Source of the DNA: CAVTWS01 sp964390555
GTDB taxonomy: Bacteria; Actinomycetota; Acidimicrobiia; Acidimicrobiales; SHLQ01
Assembly: GCA_964390555.1 (NCBI GenBank)
Contig: CAYMJU010000186.1
Location: 1-23,651, forward strand
Length of the DNA stretch: 23,651 nt
Direction of reading: 5' to 3'
A program made the translations under genes and the position numbers. Shown here piece after piece: positions 6,795 through 14,649 of this stretch (position 1 is its first letter; each line of letters opens with the position of its first letter). The notes beneath the pieces were generated by a model. It was not told the origin of the DNA. It ran no database searches and worked only from the letters and a program-made list of their open reading frames with translations.

Positions 6795-7874
6795 ATGACC
6801 CGCCGTCGTACTCTTCTCGCTGCCCTGATCACGCTCTGCCTGGCCGCACCAACCGTTCCCCTCGCCCTCGGGCTCGGCGCCGGTGCCGCGCCGACCGTCG
6901 AGGGCAACGAATGGCGTGAGCTGTACACGACCACCGGGCTGTCCCATGCGCAGGTCGCGACCGTCTGTCCGATCGACGGGGCGACACCGTGCGCAGGAAC
7001 GGTAGCTGGGCTCGATCTCTCGGGCTGGGTCTGGGCGACGGCGCCTCAGGTCCGGGCGCTGCTCGACGATTACGCGCCGGCGCTGGCGTCGGCCGAGCCG
7101 CCGACGATCACCGGGTTGGAGGGCTTCGCAGGGGCGAGTGGATTGTTGGGCGTGATGCGGTGGACGACGTACACCGCGCTCACGTACTTCTACAGCGAGT
7201 ACACCTCGGGGTGGACGGCGTCGGTCGATGGTGCAGGGTCACCGATCGCCGCCGGAGCCCAGTTCGCGACCAGCCTCACCGGGGGCACGACTTCGGGCAG
7301 CATCGGTCTGGGCGCCGAGGTCGACTCGGCCAGCCCGAACCGCGGCGTATGGCTGTGGCGCCCCGTAGGCGGCTTCCCGCCACCGGCGCCCCAACCGCTC
7401 GTCGAGGAGACGGCTGCGCCGGAGACCCCTGAGCCGATCGTGGAGGAGCCGACGATTCCTGAGGCGACGATTCCTGAGGCGACGATTCCCGCACCGACTG
7501 CACCGGAGCCCGTGCTCCCAGCCGTGCAGATGTGCGGTGGGCTGGTCGCGACCATCATCGGAACCGATGGCGACGACACCATCACCGGCACGCAGGGCGA
7601 CGACGTAATCGTCGGGCTAGGTGGCTCCGACCAGATCGACGGGCTCGGTGGCCGAGACACGATCTGCGCCGGCGACGGCTCGGACTTCGTGCGTGGCGGC
7701 TCGGGCGACGACACCGTCGATGGCGGTGACGGCGGCGACCAGATCTACGGCGACGACGGTGCCGACGTGCTCGGCGGTGGCGCCGGTATCGACGCCATCC
7801 GGGGCGGCTCCGGCAAGGATCGTTGCTCCAGCGGCGAGCTCCGCATGGCGAGCTGCGCCGTCGCCACGCCCTGA
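6795..7874 (+). CDS. Secreted protein with C-terminal RTX calcium-binding repeats
   Basis: The 359-residue product has a signal peptide (MTRRRTLLAAL start, likely cut near residue 31), a domain of about 150 residues shared with the preceding gene (RELY at 41-44, VCP at 57-59, GWVW at 77-80, YTSGWTASVD at 136-145, RGVWLWRP at 183-190), a Pro/Glu-rich linker (191-243) with EATIP repeats, and about nine or ten RTX units at 256-343 such as GTDGDDTIT, GGSGDDTVD and GGSGKD. RTX arrays fold on Ca2+ after export. Cysteines at 247, 291, 344 and 354 could staple the array. A Sec signal peptide plus RTX differs from classical type I RTX toxins, and no toxin domain is seen. A structural, adhesive or matrix role is possible but unproven. 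Confidence 0.8.
   Translation: MTRRRTLLAALITLCLAAPTVPLALGLGAGAAPTVEGNEWRELYTTTGLSHAQVATVCPIDGATPCAGTVAGLDLSGWVWATAPQVRALLDDYAPALASAEPPTITGLEGFAGASGLLGVMRWTTYTALTYFYSEYTSGWTASVDGAGSPIAAGAQFATSLTGGTTSGSIGLGAEVDSASPNRGVWLWRPVGGFPPPAPQPLVEETAAPETPEPIVEEPTIPEATIPEATIPAPTAPEPVLPAVQMCGGLVATIIGTDGDDTITGTQGDDVIVGLGGSDQIDGLGGRDTICAGDGSDFVRGGSGDDTVDGGDGGDQIYGDDGADVLGGGAGIDAIRGGSGKDRCSSGELRMASCAVATP
7451..7490 (+). repeat. 15-bp in-frame tandem repeat
   Basis: The unit GACGATTCCTGAGGC is present at 7451-7465 and 7466-7480, with a partial third copy at 7481-7490. It encodes repeats of the pentapeptide EATIP in the linker of the RTX protein. Near-identical copies imply recent slippage, so linker length may vary between strains. 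Confidence 0.85.
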
Positions 7875-7910
7875 GACGTCGCTGACGGCCGTCGAGTAGG
7901 CCACGGCGCG

Positions 7911-7916
7911 TACTGT
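7911..7916 (+). promoter_or_regulatory. -10-like box TACTGT, probable leaderless promoter
   Basis: TACTGT fits TAnnnT and ends six bases before the P450 ATG at 7923. There is no Shine-Dalgarno match and only 48 bp separate this gene from the RTX gene, so the P450 may have its own leaderless promoter. No -35 is evident. Confidence 0.4.
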
Positions 7917-7922
7917 GCGGCG

Positions 7923-9113
7923 ATGGACTTCAACCCGTTCGCCTACGACTTCCACGCCGATCCCTATCCGACCTACGGGTGGTTGCGCGACGAGGCTCCT
8001 GCGTATCACAACGAGCGAATGGGTTTCTGGGCGCTGTCGCGCTTCGCCGACGTGCTCGACGCCCTCCACGACCACCACACCTACACGTCGACCCAGGGCG
8101 TAGCGCTCGAGCAACAACTCGGAGCCCAAGCCGAGGTGCAGAGGCGCGGCGCCTATGGCGTGCGTTCGCTCATCGAGACCGACCCTCCGGTACACACGAG
8201 CCTGCGCAAGACTGTGGCCCGGCAGTTCACGCCCCGGCGGGTGGCCGATCTCGAGGCACCGGTCACAGCGACGGCGCGCCGGTTGCTCGCCGGGCTCGAC
8301 GGTCGGCCTGCGTTCGACGTGGTGAGCGAGTTCACGGCGCTGCTGCCCACGACGGTCGTCGCGACGATGCTCGGGTTCCCGCCCGAGCACCACGACGACC
8401 TTCGCCGGTGGACCGACATGTTGTTGCACCGCGAGCCGGGCAACCCGACTACCACGCCCGCCGGCGTCGAAGCCATGACGAGCATGCTCGGCCTCGCGGC
8501 CACCACGCTGGCCGAACGCCGTCACAGCCCGGCTGATGATCTGCTCACTCTGCTCGTAGAGGCTGAAGTCGACGGCCAGCCGCTCACCGACGCCGAGCTG
8601 CTCGGGTTCTGCCTTGTGCTGATTGCGGGCGGCCACGAGACGACATCGAAGCTGATCGCCAACGGCGTCCGGTTGCTCGCCCGTCATCGCGACCAACGCG
8701 CCGCGCTGGTGGCCGACCGGTCCATGCTGCGAGGCGCCGTCGAGGAGCTCTTGCGCTATACGAGCCCAACGCAGTACATGGCCCGAGCCACCACGCGCGA
8801 CGTCGAGATCCACGGTCGGGTCATCCCCGAAGGTGCCAAAGTCGCACTCCTGCTGGGTTCGGGCAACCGCGATCCGCGAGAGTTCGACCGGCCGGACGAC
8901 TTCGACATCGCCCGCCCGAACAGCCGCATCCTGGCGTTCGGCCACGGTCCGCACGCATGCCTCGGCGCGGCCGTGGCCCGGATGGAGGCTCGCATCGCGC
9001 TCGACCTGTTCCTCGATCGCTATCCCGTCTACGACGTCGACGAGAGCGGGATCGAGGTGATGCACTCCGGCAACGTGCACGGCCCGACCAAGGTGCCCGT
9101 CAGCGTCTCGTGA
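7923..9113 (+). CDS. Cytochrome P450 (bacterial class I type)
   Basis: A complete 396-residue P450. The I-helix oxygen-activation motif AGGHETT is at 235-241, the K-helix ExxR at 275-278 (ELLR), and the heme loop FGHGPHACLG at 339-348 with axial Cys346. ETDPPVHTSLRK at 85-96 is the usual helix-C region with heme-contacting residues. Length and soluble N-terminus fit bacterial monooxygenases fed by ferredoxin and ferredoxin reductase, neither of which is encoded in this window. The substrate cannot be inferred. The upstream gene is the RTX protein and the downstream gene, 40 bp later, is the cyclase-ATPase; neither explains its function. Confidence 0.95.
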   Translation: MDFNPFAYDFHADPYPTYGWLRDEAPAYHNERMGFWALSRFADVLDALHDHHTYTSTQGVALEQQLGAQAEVQRRGAYGVRSLIETDPPVHTSLRKTVARQFTPRRVADLEAPVTATARRLLAGLDGRPAFDVVSEFTALLPTTVVATMLGFPPEHHDDLRRWTDMLLHREPGNPTTTPAGVEAMTSMLGLAATTLAERRHSPADDLLTLLVEAEVDGQPLTDAELLGFCLVLIAGGHETTSKLIANGVRLLARHRDQRAALVADRSMLRGAVEELLRYTSPTQYMARATTRDVEIHGRVIPEGAKVALLLGSGNRDPREFDRPDDFDIARPNSRILAFGHGPHACLGAAVARMEARIALDLFLDRYPVYDVDESGIEVMHSGNVHGPTKVPVSVS

Positions 9114-9123
9114 CTGCTGCGGC

Positions 9124-9149
9124 TACCGTGGGCTCGTTCGCTGGGGGAG
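9124..9149 (+). promoter_or_regulatory. -10-like box and RBS of the cyclase-ATPase gene
   Basis: TACCGT at 9124-9129 fits TAnnnT, and GGGGGAG at 9143-9149 lies four bases before the ATG at 9154. Unlike the leaderless genes nearby, this gene would have a leader of about 18 nt. Confidence 0.4.
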
Positions 9150-9153
9150 CGCC

Positions 9154-12100
9154 ATGGGAGAGCGACGCTGCAGAAACTGCGAAGCTGTGGTCGAGTCGTC
9201 GACGGCCGCGTTCTGCAGCCAGTGCGGCTCACCCCTCGGCGATTCTGGTGCCCGTCAGCGGTCCGCGGTGGACGAGATCAAAGCCGATCCGTCGTCGTCG
9301 GGCGAGAACAAGCATCTCACCGTGCTGTTCGCCGACATCAAGGGCTCCACGGAAGCCGCGGCGGTAGCGGACCCCGAGGAATGGTTCGCGGCCCTCGAGC
9401 GCTTCCACAACATCGCAGTCGAAGCCGTGACGCACCACGGTGGCGTCATCACGTCCTACGCGGGTGACGGGGTCATGGCGATCTTCGGGGCCCCGGTAGC
9501 CCACGAGCACCATGCCGAGCAGGCGTGCCTGGCCGCGCTGCGGCTCGTCGAACGGGCGAAGGTCCTGGCCGACGAGGTAGCGGATTCTCTCGGAACCCGC
9601 CTCGGCGTTCGCGTCGGCATCAACTCCGGTCGGGTGGTCGTCGGTCGAGTGGGCGAAGAGCCACGGGTCGACTACACGGCCCAAGGCGTTCCCGTCCACG
9701 TCGCGGCGCGGATGGAGCAGATCGGCGAGCCCGGCCAGATCTTCGTGGCGCCCGCGACCGCCGACCTGGTCGCGGGCACGTTCGTCCTCGCCGACGTCGG
9801 CGAGCGTTCGGTGAAGGGTGTCGCCGAACCGATTCTCGTCCGCCGCCTGGTCGGTCGCCGGACGACCACCGGTCCCACGCCGCGCCGTTCCACCTCGGCG
9901 GGTTCATCACTGGTGGGACGATCCGTCGAGCTCGACAGGTTGCGCGAGGCGTTGGCCGACGCCGCTTCGTCGGTGGTACCGGTCGCGGTCCTCGTCACCG
10001 CGGTCGGCGGGTCCGGCAAGTCGCATCTCGTGCGAGCCTTCGTCGACGAGATAGCGGCCGACCACGTGGTCGTGACCGTCGTCGGCGACACCGTTGCCGA
10101 ACCCGAGCCGTTCTGGGGGGTGAGCCGGCTGCTCCTGGGGCTGCTCGGTCTCGAAAGCGCCACTGATCGAGCGAGCGTGGCCGACGCGCTGTCGAACCTC
10201 GGTGTTCCAATCAGCAGCGCCGAGATCGCCCTCTCGGTTTTGGCATCCCCGGGTGTGGCTCTGGCCGGCGATTCCGCCAGCGTGGCCCGCCGGCTCGTCG
10301 ATGAGATGCTGTCGGTCGTCGCCGGGTGCCGGGCCGTCGGCGCTGGCACGCTCGTGATCGTCATCGACGACCTCCATGGTGTCGATCGGACGTCGCAAGC
10401 GGCGTTCGGTGCCTTGTCGCAGGCGGCCATCGGAGCCCCAGTTCTGATCGTGGTCGCCACTCGGCCCGACGAGCCGGGCGTGATCGAGGTGACGCCCGAC
10501 TACCGGCACCGAATCGATCTCGAGCCGCTGGGCTCGGCCGAGACCGACTCGCTCGTTCGGCAGCTCCTCGCGGCGAGCGACGCTGGTTCTCTCGACGAGC
10601 TGACCAACGTCGTGTTCGAACGCTCCGGGGGCAACCCGTTCTTCGTCGAGGAGATGTTGCGCACGCTCGTCGAAACCGGGCAGATCGTCGGCGACGGCGA
10701 GTCATACAGGCTCGTGGCCCCGATCGACCCGTTGTCGGTGCCGGCTCGGGTCGAGACCGTTGTGACGAGCCGCCTCGATCGACTCAGCCGGTCGGCCCGC
10801 GAGCTGGCGTTCACGGCGTCGGCGATCGGTCTCGTGGTCGACGAGACCCTTCTGCGTCAGGCGACCGACCTCGACGGCGCGGCGTTCGAAACGAGCTTTG
10901 CCGAGCTCACCGGGGTCGACCTGATGCGCCGATCGTCGAGTGGTCACCTCGAGTTCAGGCACCGAATCATCCAGGAGGTCGCCTACGCCACCCAGCTGCG
11001 CGACCGCCGACGTCGCGTGCATGCCGCGGTCGCCGCGGTCCTCGAAGCGCGGTCCGACCGGGATCGTCGCCCCGGCGAGATCGCACGGCACCACGACCTC
11101 AGCGGCGCGGGGGACCGCGCCGTGGTTTGGTACGTCGACGCGGCGCGCGTTGCCGCGTTCACCGACCCGAGCGAGGCGGCCCGACTCCTTCACCGCGTAC
11201 GAACGCTGACTCCGGCTGGAGCGACCGATTTGGTCGAAGCCGGTCTACTGGCCCGAAGCGACCTGCTGCTCCAGGGGGCCCGTAGCGGGATCGCTGGCGC
11301 CGACGTAGCGGCGATCATCGACGAGATCCGGTCGATGGCATCGGGACAGGAGCAGGCCGTCGCCTTGGCGATCGGGTTGCTGCGCGGGTGGATCGCGTTC
11401 AGCGCCGCCGGGCATTCGGCGCAAGCTCGGGAGTGCTCCCGGGCCGCAGTAGTTGCTGCCGATGCCACCGGCATCGACGCAGTGTCGGTCGGTGCGCGGT
11501 TGTCCGAGATCAACAACTGCAATGCATCGGGCTCGGTACCGCGCGCGTTGGCGCTGTGCGACGAGGCCGACGTCATGCTGGCTCGGTCGGGCTTCGATGG
11601 TCCCGACAGTTCGTTGCGCGCCAACCTGGACTTCGCTCGCGGCTCCGTCCTGGTACGGGCCGGCCGGGCGTCCGAGGCGCTCGGCCTGATCGGGTCGTCG
11701 ATCGCCACCTCGGACCGGCTGAACGACACCATGTGGAGAGTGGTCGCTCGGTCCGGTTTCTCCGTGGCGCTGCTCGATGTCGGCGATCTGGCTCAAGCGG
11801 AGCAGGCCGCTCGCACCGGGCTCGAGTTGGCCCGGCGCACTTGCGGAACCGGCGAGGTCGCGATGGCCCTGTTTGCGGTGGGGCGGCTGTGTGTGGCGAC
11901 CGGCGAGCTCGACGAGGCGATCGCCGCGCTGGCCGAGTCTCTCCACCTTGCTCGCACCGCCAATGCCAAAACCAGCGAGGAGGCCGTGCTAGCGGAGCTG
12001 GGCGACGCATACCGCCTGAGGGGGGAACTCACGACGGCCGAGGCGCTTTGTCGTGAGGCCCTGCTCCTCGCACGCGAGCGAGGCAACGACAATTTCGAGA

Positions 12101-12270
12101 TCATGGCGTCGCTCGCATTGGCGCGGGTCCTGCTCGCCGCGGCCGACGGGCGAACGGCCGAGCTCGACGAGCTCGTGGCCACCGCCGACCGGCTCGTGTC
12201 CCAGAACGGCGTCGCCATGCTTCGACCGGCCGTCGACGAGTTGCGGTCGCGAGTGGCGGTGCCGCGGTGA
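9154..12270 (+). CDS. Zinc-ribbon / class III cyclase / AAA ATPase / TPR regulatory protein
   Basis: This 1038-residue protein has a zinc ribbon (CRNC at 6-9, CSQC at 21-24), a class III nucleotide-cyclase domain (about 53-235), an ATPase domain with Walker A VGGSGKS (284-290) and Walker B LVIVIDD (400-406), and a long C-terminal helical region (about 650-1038) with TPR-like repeats. The architecture matches actinobacterial cyclase-ATPase signalling proteins that sense ligands through the C-terminus. Both metal-binding aspartates are present (D61 in FADIKGST, D105 in YAGDGVMA). The usual purine-selecting Lys is Ser101 and the transition-state Asn is His182 (VHVAAR), although Arg186 remains. 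Cyclase activity is therefore uncertain and the domain may have become a nucleotide sensor. The next gene starts inside its stop codon. Confidence 0.88.
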   Translation: MGERRCRNCEAVVESSTAAFCSQCGSPLGDSGARQRSAVDEIKADPSSSGENKHLTVLFADIKGSTEAAAVADPEEWFAALERFHNIAVEAVTHHGGVITSYAGDGVMAIFGAPVAHEHHAEQACLAALRLVERAKVLADEVADSLGTRLGVRVGINSGRVVVGRVGEEPRVDYTAQGVPVHVAARMEQIGEPGQIFVAPATADLVAGTFVLADVGERSVKGVAEPILVRRLVGRRTTTGPTPRRSTSAGSSLVGRSVELDRLREALADAASSVVPVAVLVTAVGGSGKSHLVRAFVDEIAADHVVVTVVGDTVAEPEPFWGVSRLLLGLLGLESATDRASVADALSNLGVPISSAEIALSVLASPGVALAGDSASVARRLVDEMLSVVAGCRAVGAGTLVIVIDDLHGVDRTSQAAFGALSQAAIGAPVLIVVATRPDEPGVIEVTPDYRHRIDLEPLGSAETDSLVRQLLAASDAGSLDELTNVVFERSGGNPFFVEEMLRTLVETGQIVGDGESYRLVAPIDPLSVPARVETVVTSRLDRLSRSARELAFTASAIGLVVDETLLRQATDLDGAAFETSFAELTGVDLMRRSSSGHLEFRHRIIQEVAYATQLRDRRRRVHAAVAAVLEARSDRDRRPGEIARHHDLSGAGDRAVVWYVDAARVAAFTDPSEAARLLHRVRTLTPAGATDLVEAGLLARSDLLLQGARSGIAGADVAAIIDEIRSMASGQEQAVALAIGLLRGWIAFSAAGHSAQARECSRAAVVAADATGIDAVSVGARLSEINNCNASGSVPRALALCDEADVMLARSGFDGPDSSLRANLDFARGSVLVRAGRASEALGLIGSSIATSDRLNDTMWRVVARSGFSVALLDVGDLAQAEQAARTGLELARRTCGTGEVAMALFAVGRLCVATGELDEAIAALAESLHLARTANAKTSEEAVLAELGDAYRLRGELTTAEALCREALLLARERGNDNFEIMASLALARVLLAAADGRTAELDELVATADRLVSQNGVAMLRPAVDELRSRVAVPR

Positions 12271-12665
12271 CCCGGCCCGCCTGGTTCCGTCTGCACGCCG
12301 CGGTCACCGCACCGTTCGCGATCCCGATGGTGCTCGCGCCACGATGGCTCATCGAGCTGTTGACCAGCGATGACCCGTCGTCGCTCGCGGTCGATCTGGC
12401 TCGCCTGGTTGGCGCGGCCTATCTGCTGATCGCCATGCTCACGTGGGAGGCGGCGCTCCGATTCGGCCCGGCCGATCAGATACGGCTGGCGCGGGTGTTC
12501 TGCGTGTACGAGACCGTCGGGTTCTTCGTCGGGCTCACCATTCGCTTCGACGCCAACGGCGACATCGGGCGGTGGATAACCGTCGGGTTCTTCGCGGTGT
12601 TCGCGCTCGGCTATCTCTGGTTCGGGTTCATCGAGCCCCGAGTATCGACTCGACGAAGTCGTTGA
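12267..12665 (+). CDS. Small four-helix membrane protein of unknown function
   Basis: A 132-residue protein beginning at GTG 12267, which overlaps the TGA of the cyclase-ATPase gene (GTGA) and so is probably translated by re-initiation. Four hydrophobic segments are visible at about 8-31, 44-64, 77-93 and 103-122, with a basic C-terminus. I do not recognise the family. The coupling suggests work with the cyclase-ATPase, for example as a membrane anchor or reporter of membrane state, but nothing in the sequence proves it. Its last 38 bases overlap tail-to-tail with the FAD oxidase gene on the other strand. Confidence 0.75.
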   Translation: MTRPAWFRLHAAVTAPFAIPMVLAPRWLIELLTSDDPSSLAVDLARLVGAAYLLIAMLTWEAALRFGPADQIRLARVFCVYETVGFFVGLTIRFDANGDIGRWITVGFFAVFALGYLWFGFIEPRVSTRRSR

Positions 12666-14475
12666 GGAACAGCCCGTCGGGATCGAGCCGTTCCCGTATG
12701 GCCCGGAACCGGTTGAGGTTCTCGCCGTACATCGCCTGGTAGTCGGTGGGTGCGTACACGAGCTTGGCCCAATGCGGGCGACCACCGAGAGCCTGCCACC
12801 TCTCGCCGAGCTCACCGAAGTAGTCCTCTCGCCAGTTCGTCCCCTCGAACGTGAGCGCCTCGATGAGGCACGAGCCGCGTTGGTGGCCCTCGGTGGGCGA
12901 CAGCAGGGCGACGCTCGGCCGGCCCACGAACCGGGCGTGCAAGACCATGTTCTGGGGATAGCGGCCGCCGGCTGCCCACGCCTCGACCAGGTCTACGCCG
13001 GCGTTCCACGCCGCCTTGACGCTCGCGAACCCGGCGTCGATCGGGATGGCGTAGCTGGTGTCGATCACCGGCGCGAACGAGGTCGCGTACTGCATGGCCC
13101 ACGGAGCCGGGCACACCACGTCGTGTTTCTCCATGAGCGCGAACATCATCCGACAGAGCTTCGGCGTGAGGCTCGGGTCGATCTCGAGCGCCGTCCGGAG
13201 CGGGTGCGACAGCGCCTGGTCGAAGGCCTGGACGAGGTCGTCCCACGCCCGGCCGGGAAGGTGCTCGGTGCGGGACTCGTCGGTTCGGTTCCAGACCTTT
13301 ACCAAGGCGTGCTCGTTGAACGGGAACCAGAACAGCTCCATCGCCTCGTTGTCGGCGAACAACCGCTCGAGGTCGTCGACCGCGTCGCGCATCGACACGA
13401 CGGTGTCGGTGGCGCGCACGTCGTAGGTCGGCTCACACTCGACCGTGACGCTGTACACGATTCCGAGCGCGCCGAGATTCACGAGTAGAGCCCGCCACGT
13501 ATCGGAGTCGTCGCGCTCGTAGCGGGTGACCCGACCGTCGGCACCCACGACGTCCATCGCGCACACCTGATCGGCGACGATCGATACGTCGCGGCCCGAG
13601 CCGTGGCAGCCGTTGGCCAGTACCCCGCCGAGCTGAACCCACGGGATCACGGTGGTCGTAGCGAGCGTCAGGCCGAGCTCGCCGGCCTGCTTGGTCATGT
13701 TGTGGATAGTCGTGCCGGCTTCGACGGTCATCGTCGCCGGCCGGTCAGCGGTGGCGGGAGTCGATCCGATCGGCCGGTCGAGCGCCGACATGTCGATCAA
13801 GACGCCGTCGGTCACCGCCCCAGCGCTCCACGAGTAGCCACCGCCGACCGCCTTGACCCGCAGGCCCTGGGCTCGGGCGGTCCGCACCTCGTCGCCCAGC
13901 TCGATCAACGACGTCGGCGTCACGACCCGGGCCGGGTGCGCGGTCTGGGTGCGGCCCCAATTCTCCCATCGGGCCACGTCGAGCACGGCCGCGTGGCGGG
14001 GTCCGGGTCCGAACTGGGGCAGCAGCTCGACCCGCTGGTCGCCGGCCTCTGTCGACCGCGACGATCGCACCGCGCCCCACAGCATCCAGACGAGCGAAAC
14101 GGTGACACTGACCGTTCCGTAGCCGAGCAAGGCCCACGCGACCGTGTTGGCCGCACCGTGACCGGGTTCGAGCCCGAGCACGTCCCAGGTCGCGCCGACG
14201 GTCGCACCCGCGATGCTCGACCACGCGCCGGTCACCATCAGCGTGACCGCGATCGTGGCGTGGCGCGGCGTGAGCGCGATGCGCGATCCAATCGCGCCGA
14301 GCCCCATGAGGAGCAGGCCGTGAACCAACGCCTCGAGGTGCGCCACACTCCACAGGTGGGTGTGGTCGTCGTCGCCCCGGGCGAAGACGATCGCGAAGGG
14401 GATGGCGATGGCGAGTCCGGCCACGAACAGCGCCAACCCGTTGAGGGCCAGCCGAGCCTGCTGCTTGTCACCCAT
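12628..14475 (-). CDS. Membrane-anchored FAD-linked oxidase (VAO/ALO family) with N-terminal four-helix domain
   Basis: A 615-residue fusion. Residues 1-140 hold four transmembrane helices (about 9-32, 48-66, 73-93 and 110-135) with a histidine-containing loop DDDHTHLW. Residues from about 180 form an FAD_binding_4 domain: ARVVTPTSLIELGDEVRTA, then AVGGGYSWSAG (209-219), then LGGVLANGCHGSG (282-294). The C-terminus ends DPDGLFLNDFVESILG, typical of D-arabinono/L-gulono-1,4-lactone oxidases. In enzymes with covalent FAD the GGxHS loop carries the linking His; here it is Tyr214, so FAD is probably not attached at that residue. An AAGGGAG site lies five bases before the ATG. The helices may pass electrons to a quinone or simply anchor the enzyme. 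It sits downstream of the amidohydrolase and DHDPS-like genes on the same strand. Confidence 0.85.
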   Translation of the reverse strand: MGDKQQARLALNGLALFVAGLAIAIPFAIVFARGDDDHTHLWSVAHLEALVHGLLLMGLGAIGSRIALTPRHATIAVTLMVTGAWSSIAGATVGATWDVLGLEPGHGAANTVAWALLGYGTVSVTVSLVWMLWGAVRSSRSTEAGDQRVELLPQFGPGPRHAAVLDVARWENWGRTQTAHPARVVTPTSLIELGDEVRTARAQGLRVKAVGGGYSWSAGAVTDGVLIDMSALDRPIGSTPATADRPATMTVEAGTTIHNMTKQAGELGLTLATTTVIPWVQLGGVLANGCHGSGRDVSIVADQVCAMDVVGADGRVTRYERDDSDTWRALLVNLGALGIVYSVTVECEPTYDVRATDTVVSMRDAVDDLERLFADNEAMELFWFPFNEHALVKVWNRTDESRTEHLPGRAWDDLVQAFDQALSHPLRTALEIDPSLTPKLCRMMFALMEKHDVVCPAPWAMQYATSFAPVIDTSYAIPIDAGFASVKAAWNAGVDLVEAWAAGGRYPQNMVLHARFVGRPSVALLSPTEGHQRGSCLIEALTFEGTNWREDYFGELGERWQALGGRPHWAKLVYAPTDYQAMYGENLNRFRAIRERLDPDGLFLNDFVESILGAR

Positions 14476-14491
14476 GCGATCTCCCTTACCG

Positions 14492-14535
14492 GCCTGCCGG
14501 TGGTCTCACGCGCTCAGTCCGTACAACCGGCAGGC
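14492..14535. repeat. 44-bp repeat, copy 1 (duplicated amidohydrolase 3' tail)
   Basis: It matches 14606-14649 at 42 of 44 positions, 114 bp away. On the minus strand it still reads ACRLYGLSA and stop, the exact end of the complete amidohydrolase. This copy is bounded by a perfect 10-bp inverted repeat, GCCTGCCGGT (14492-14501) and ACCGGCAGGC (14526-14535), and ends 16 bp upstream of the oxidase start. Confidence 0.85.
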
Positions 14536-14575
14536 TCTGCTGGCCGGCGGCCTCGCACGAGTGCTCGGCCCCCGG

Positions 14576-14604
14576 GGTGGCCCGGGTCCCAAGCCCAGGC
14601 CACC
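14576..14604 (-). terminator. GC-rich hairpin downstream of the amidohydrolase
   Basis: GGTGGCC (14576-14582) pairs with GGCCACC (14598-14604); after one mismatch GGG (14584-14586) pairs with CCC (14594-14596), leaving a 7-nt loop. It lies 15 bp past the amidohydrolase stop and before the oxidase. There is no T-run, so it could be a weak terminator, an mRNA stability element or a translational control point inside the operon. Confidence 0.4.
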
Positions 14605-14605
14605 C

Positions 14606-14649
14606 GCCTGCCGGTGGTCTCACGCGCTCAGCCCGTACAAACGGCAGGC
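14606..14649. repeat. 44-bp repeat, copy 2 (native end of the amidohydrolase gene)
   Basis: This copy contains the last codons and stop of the complete amidohydrolase plus 14 bp beyond it. The two differences from copy 1 are at 14632 and 14641. Its terminal inverted repeat is weaker here (8 bp) because of the change at 14641. Confidence 0.85.

Noticed and set aside
7451..7490. Short tandem repeats as a CRISPR-like array
   Set aside because: The units are contiguous, without spacers, and in frame within a coding linker.
6795..7874. RTX protein as a haemolysin or toxin
   Set aside because: Only the calcium-binding repeats are shared with RTX toxins; no pore-forming, protease or lipase motif is visible and the export signal is Sec-type.
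7617..9080. A 487-codon minus-strand frame opposite the P450
   Set aside because: The P450 has all its signature motifs and the antisense product is an Arg/Val/His-rich shadow.
14492..14649. The 44-bp repeats as attachment sites of an integrated element
   Set aside because: Only 114 bp separates the copies and there is no integrase or tRNA gene, so no element is present.
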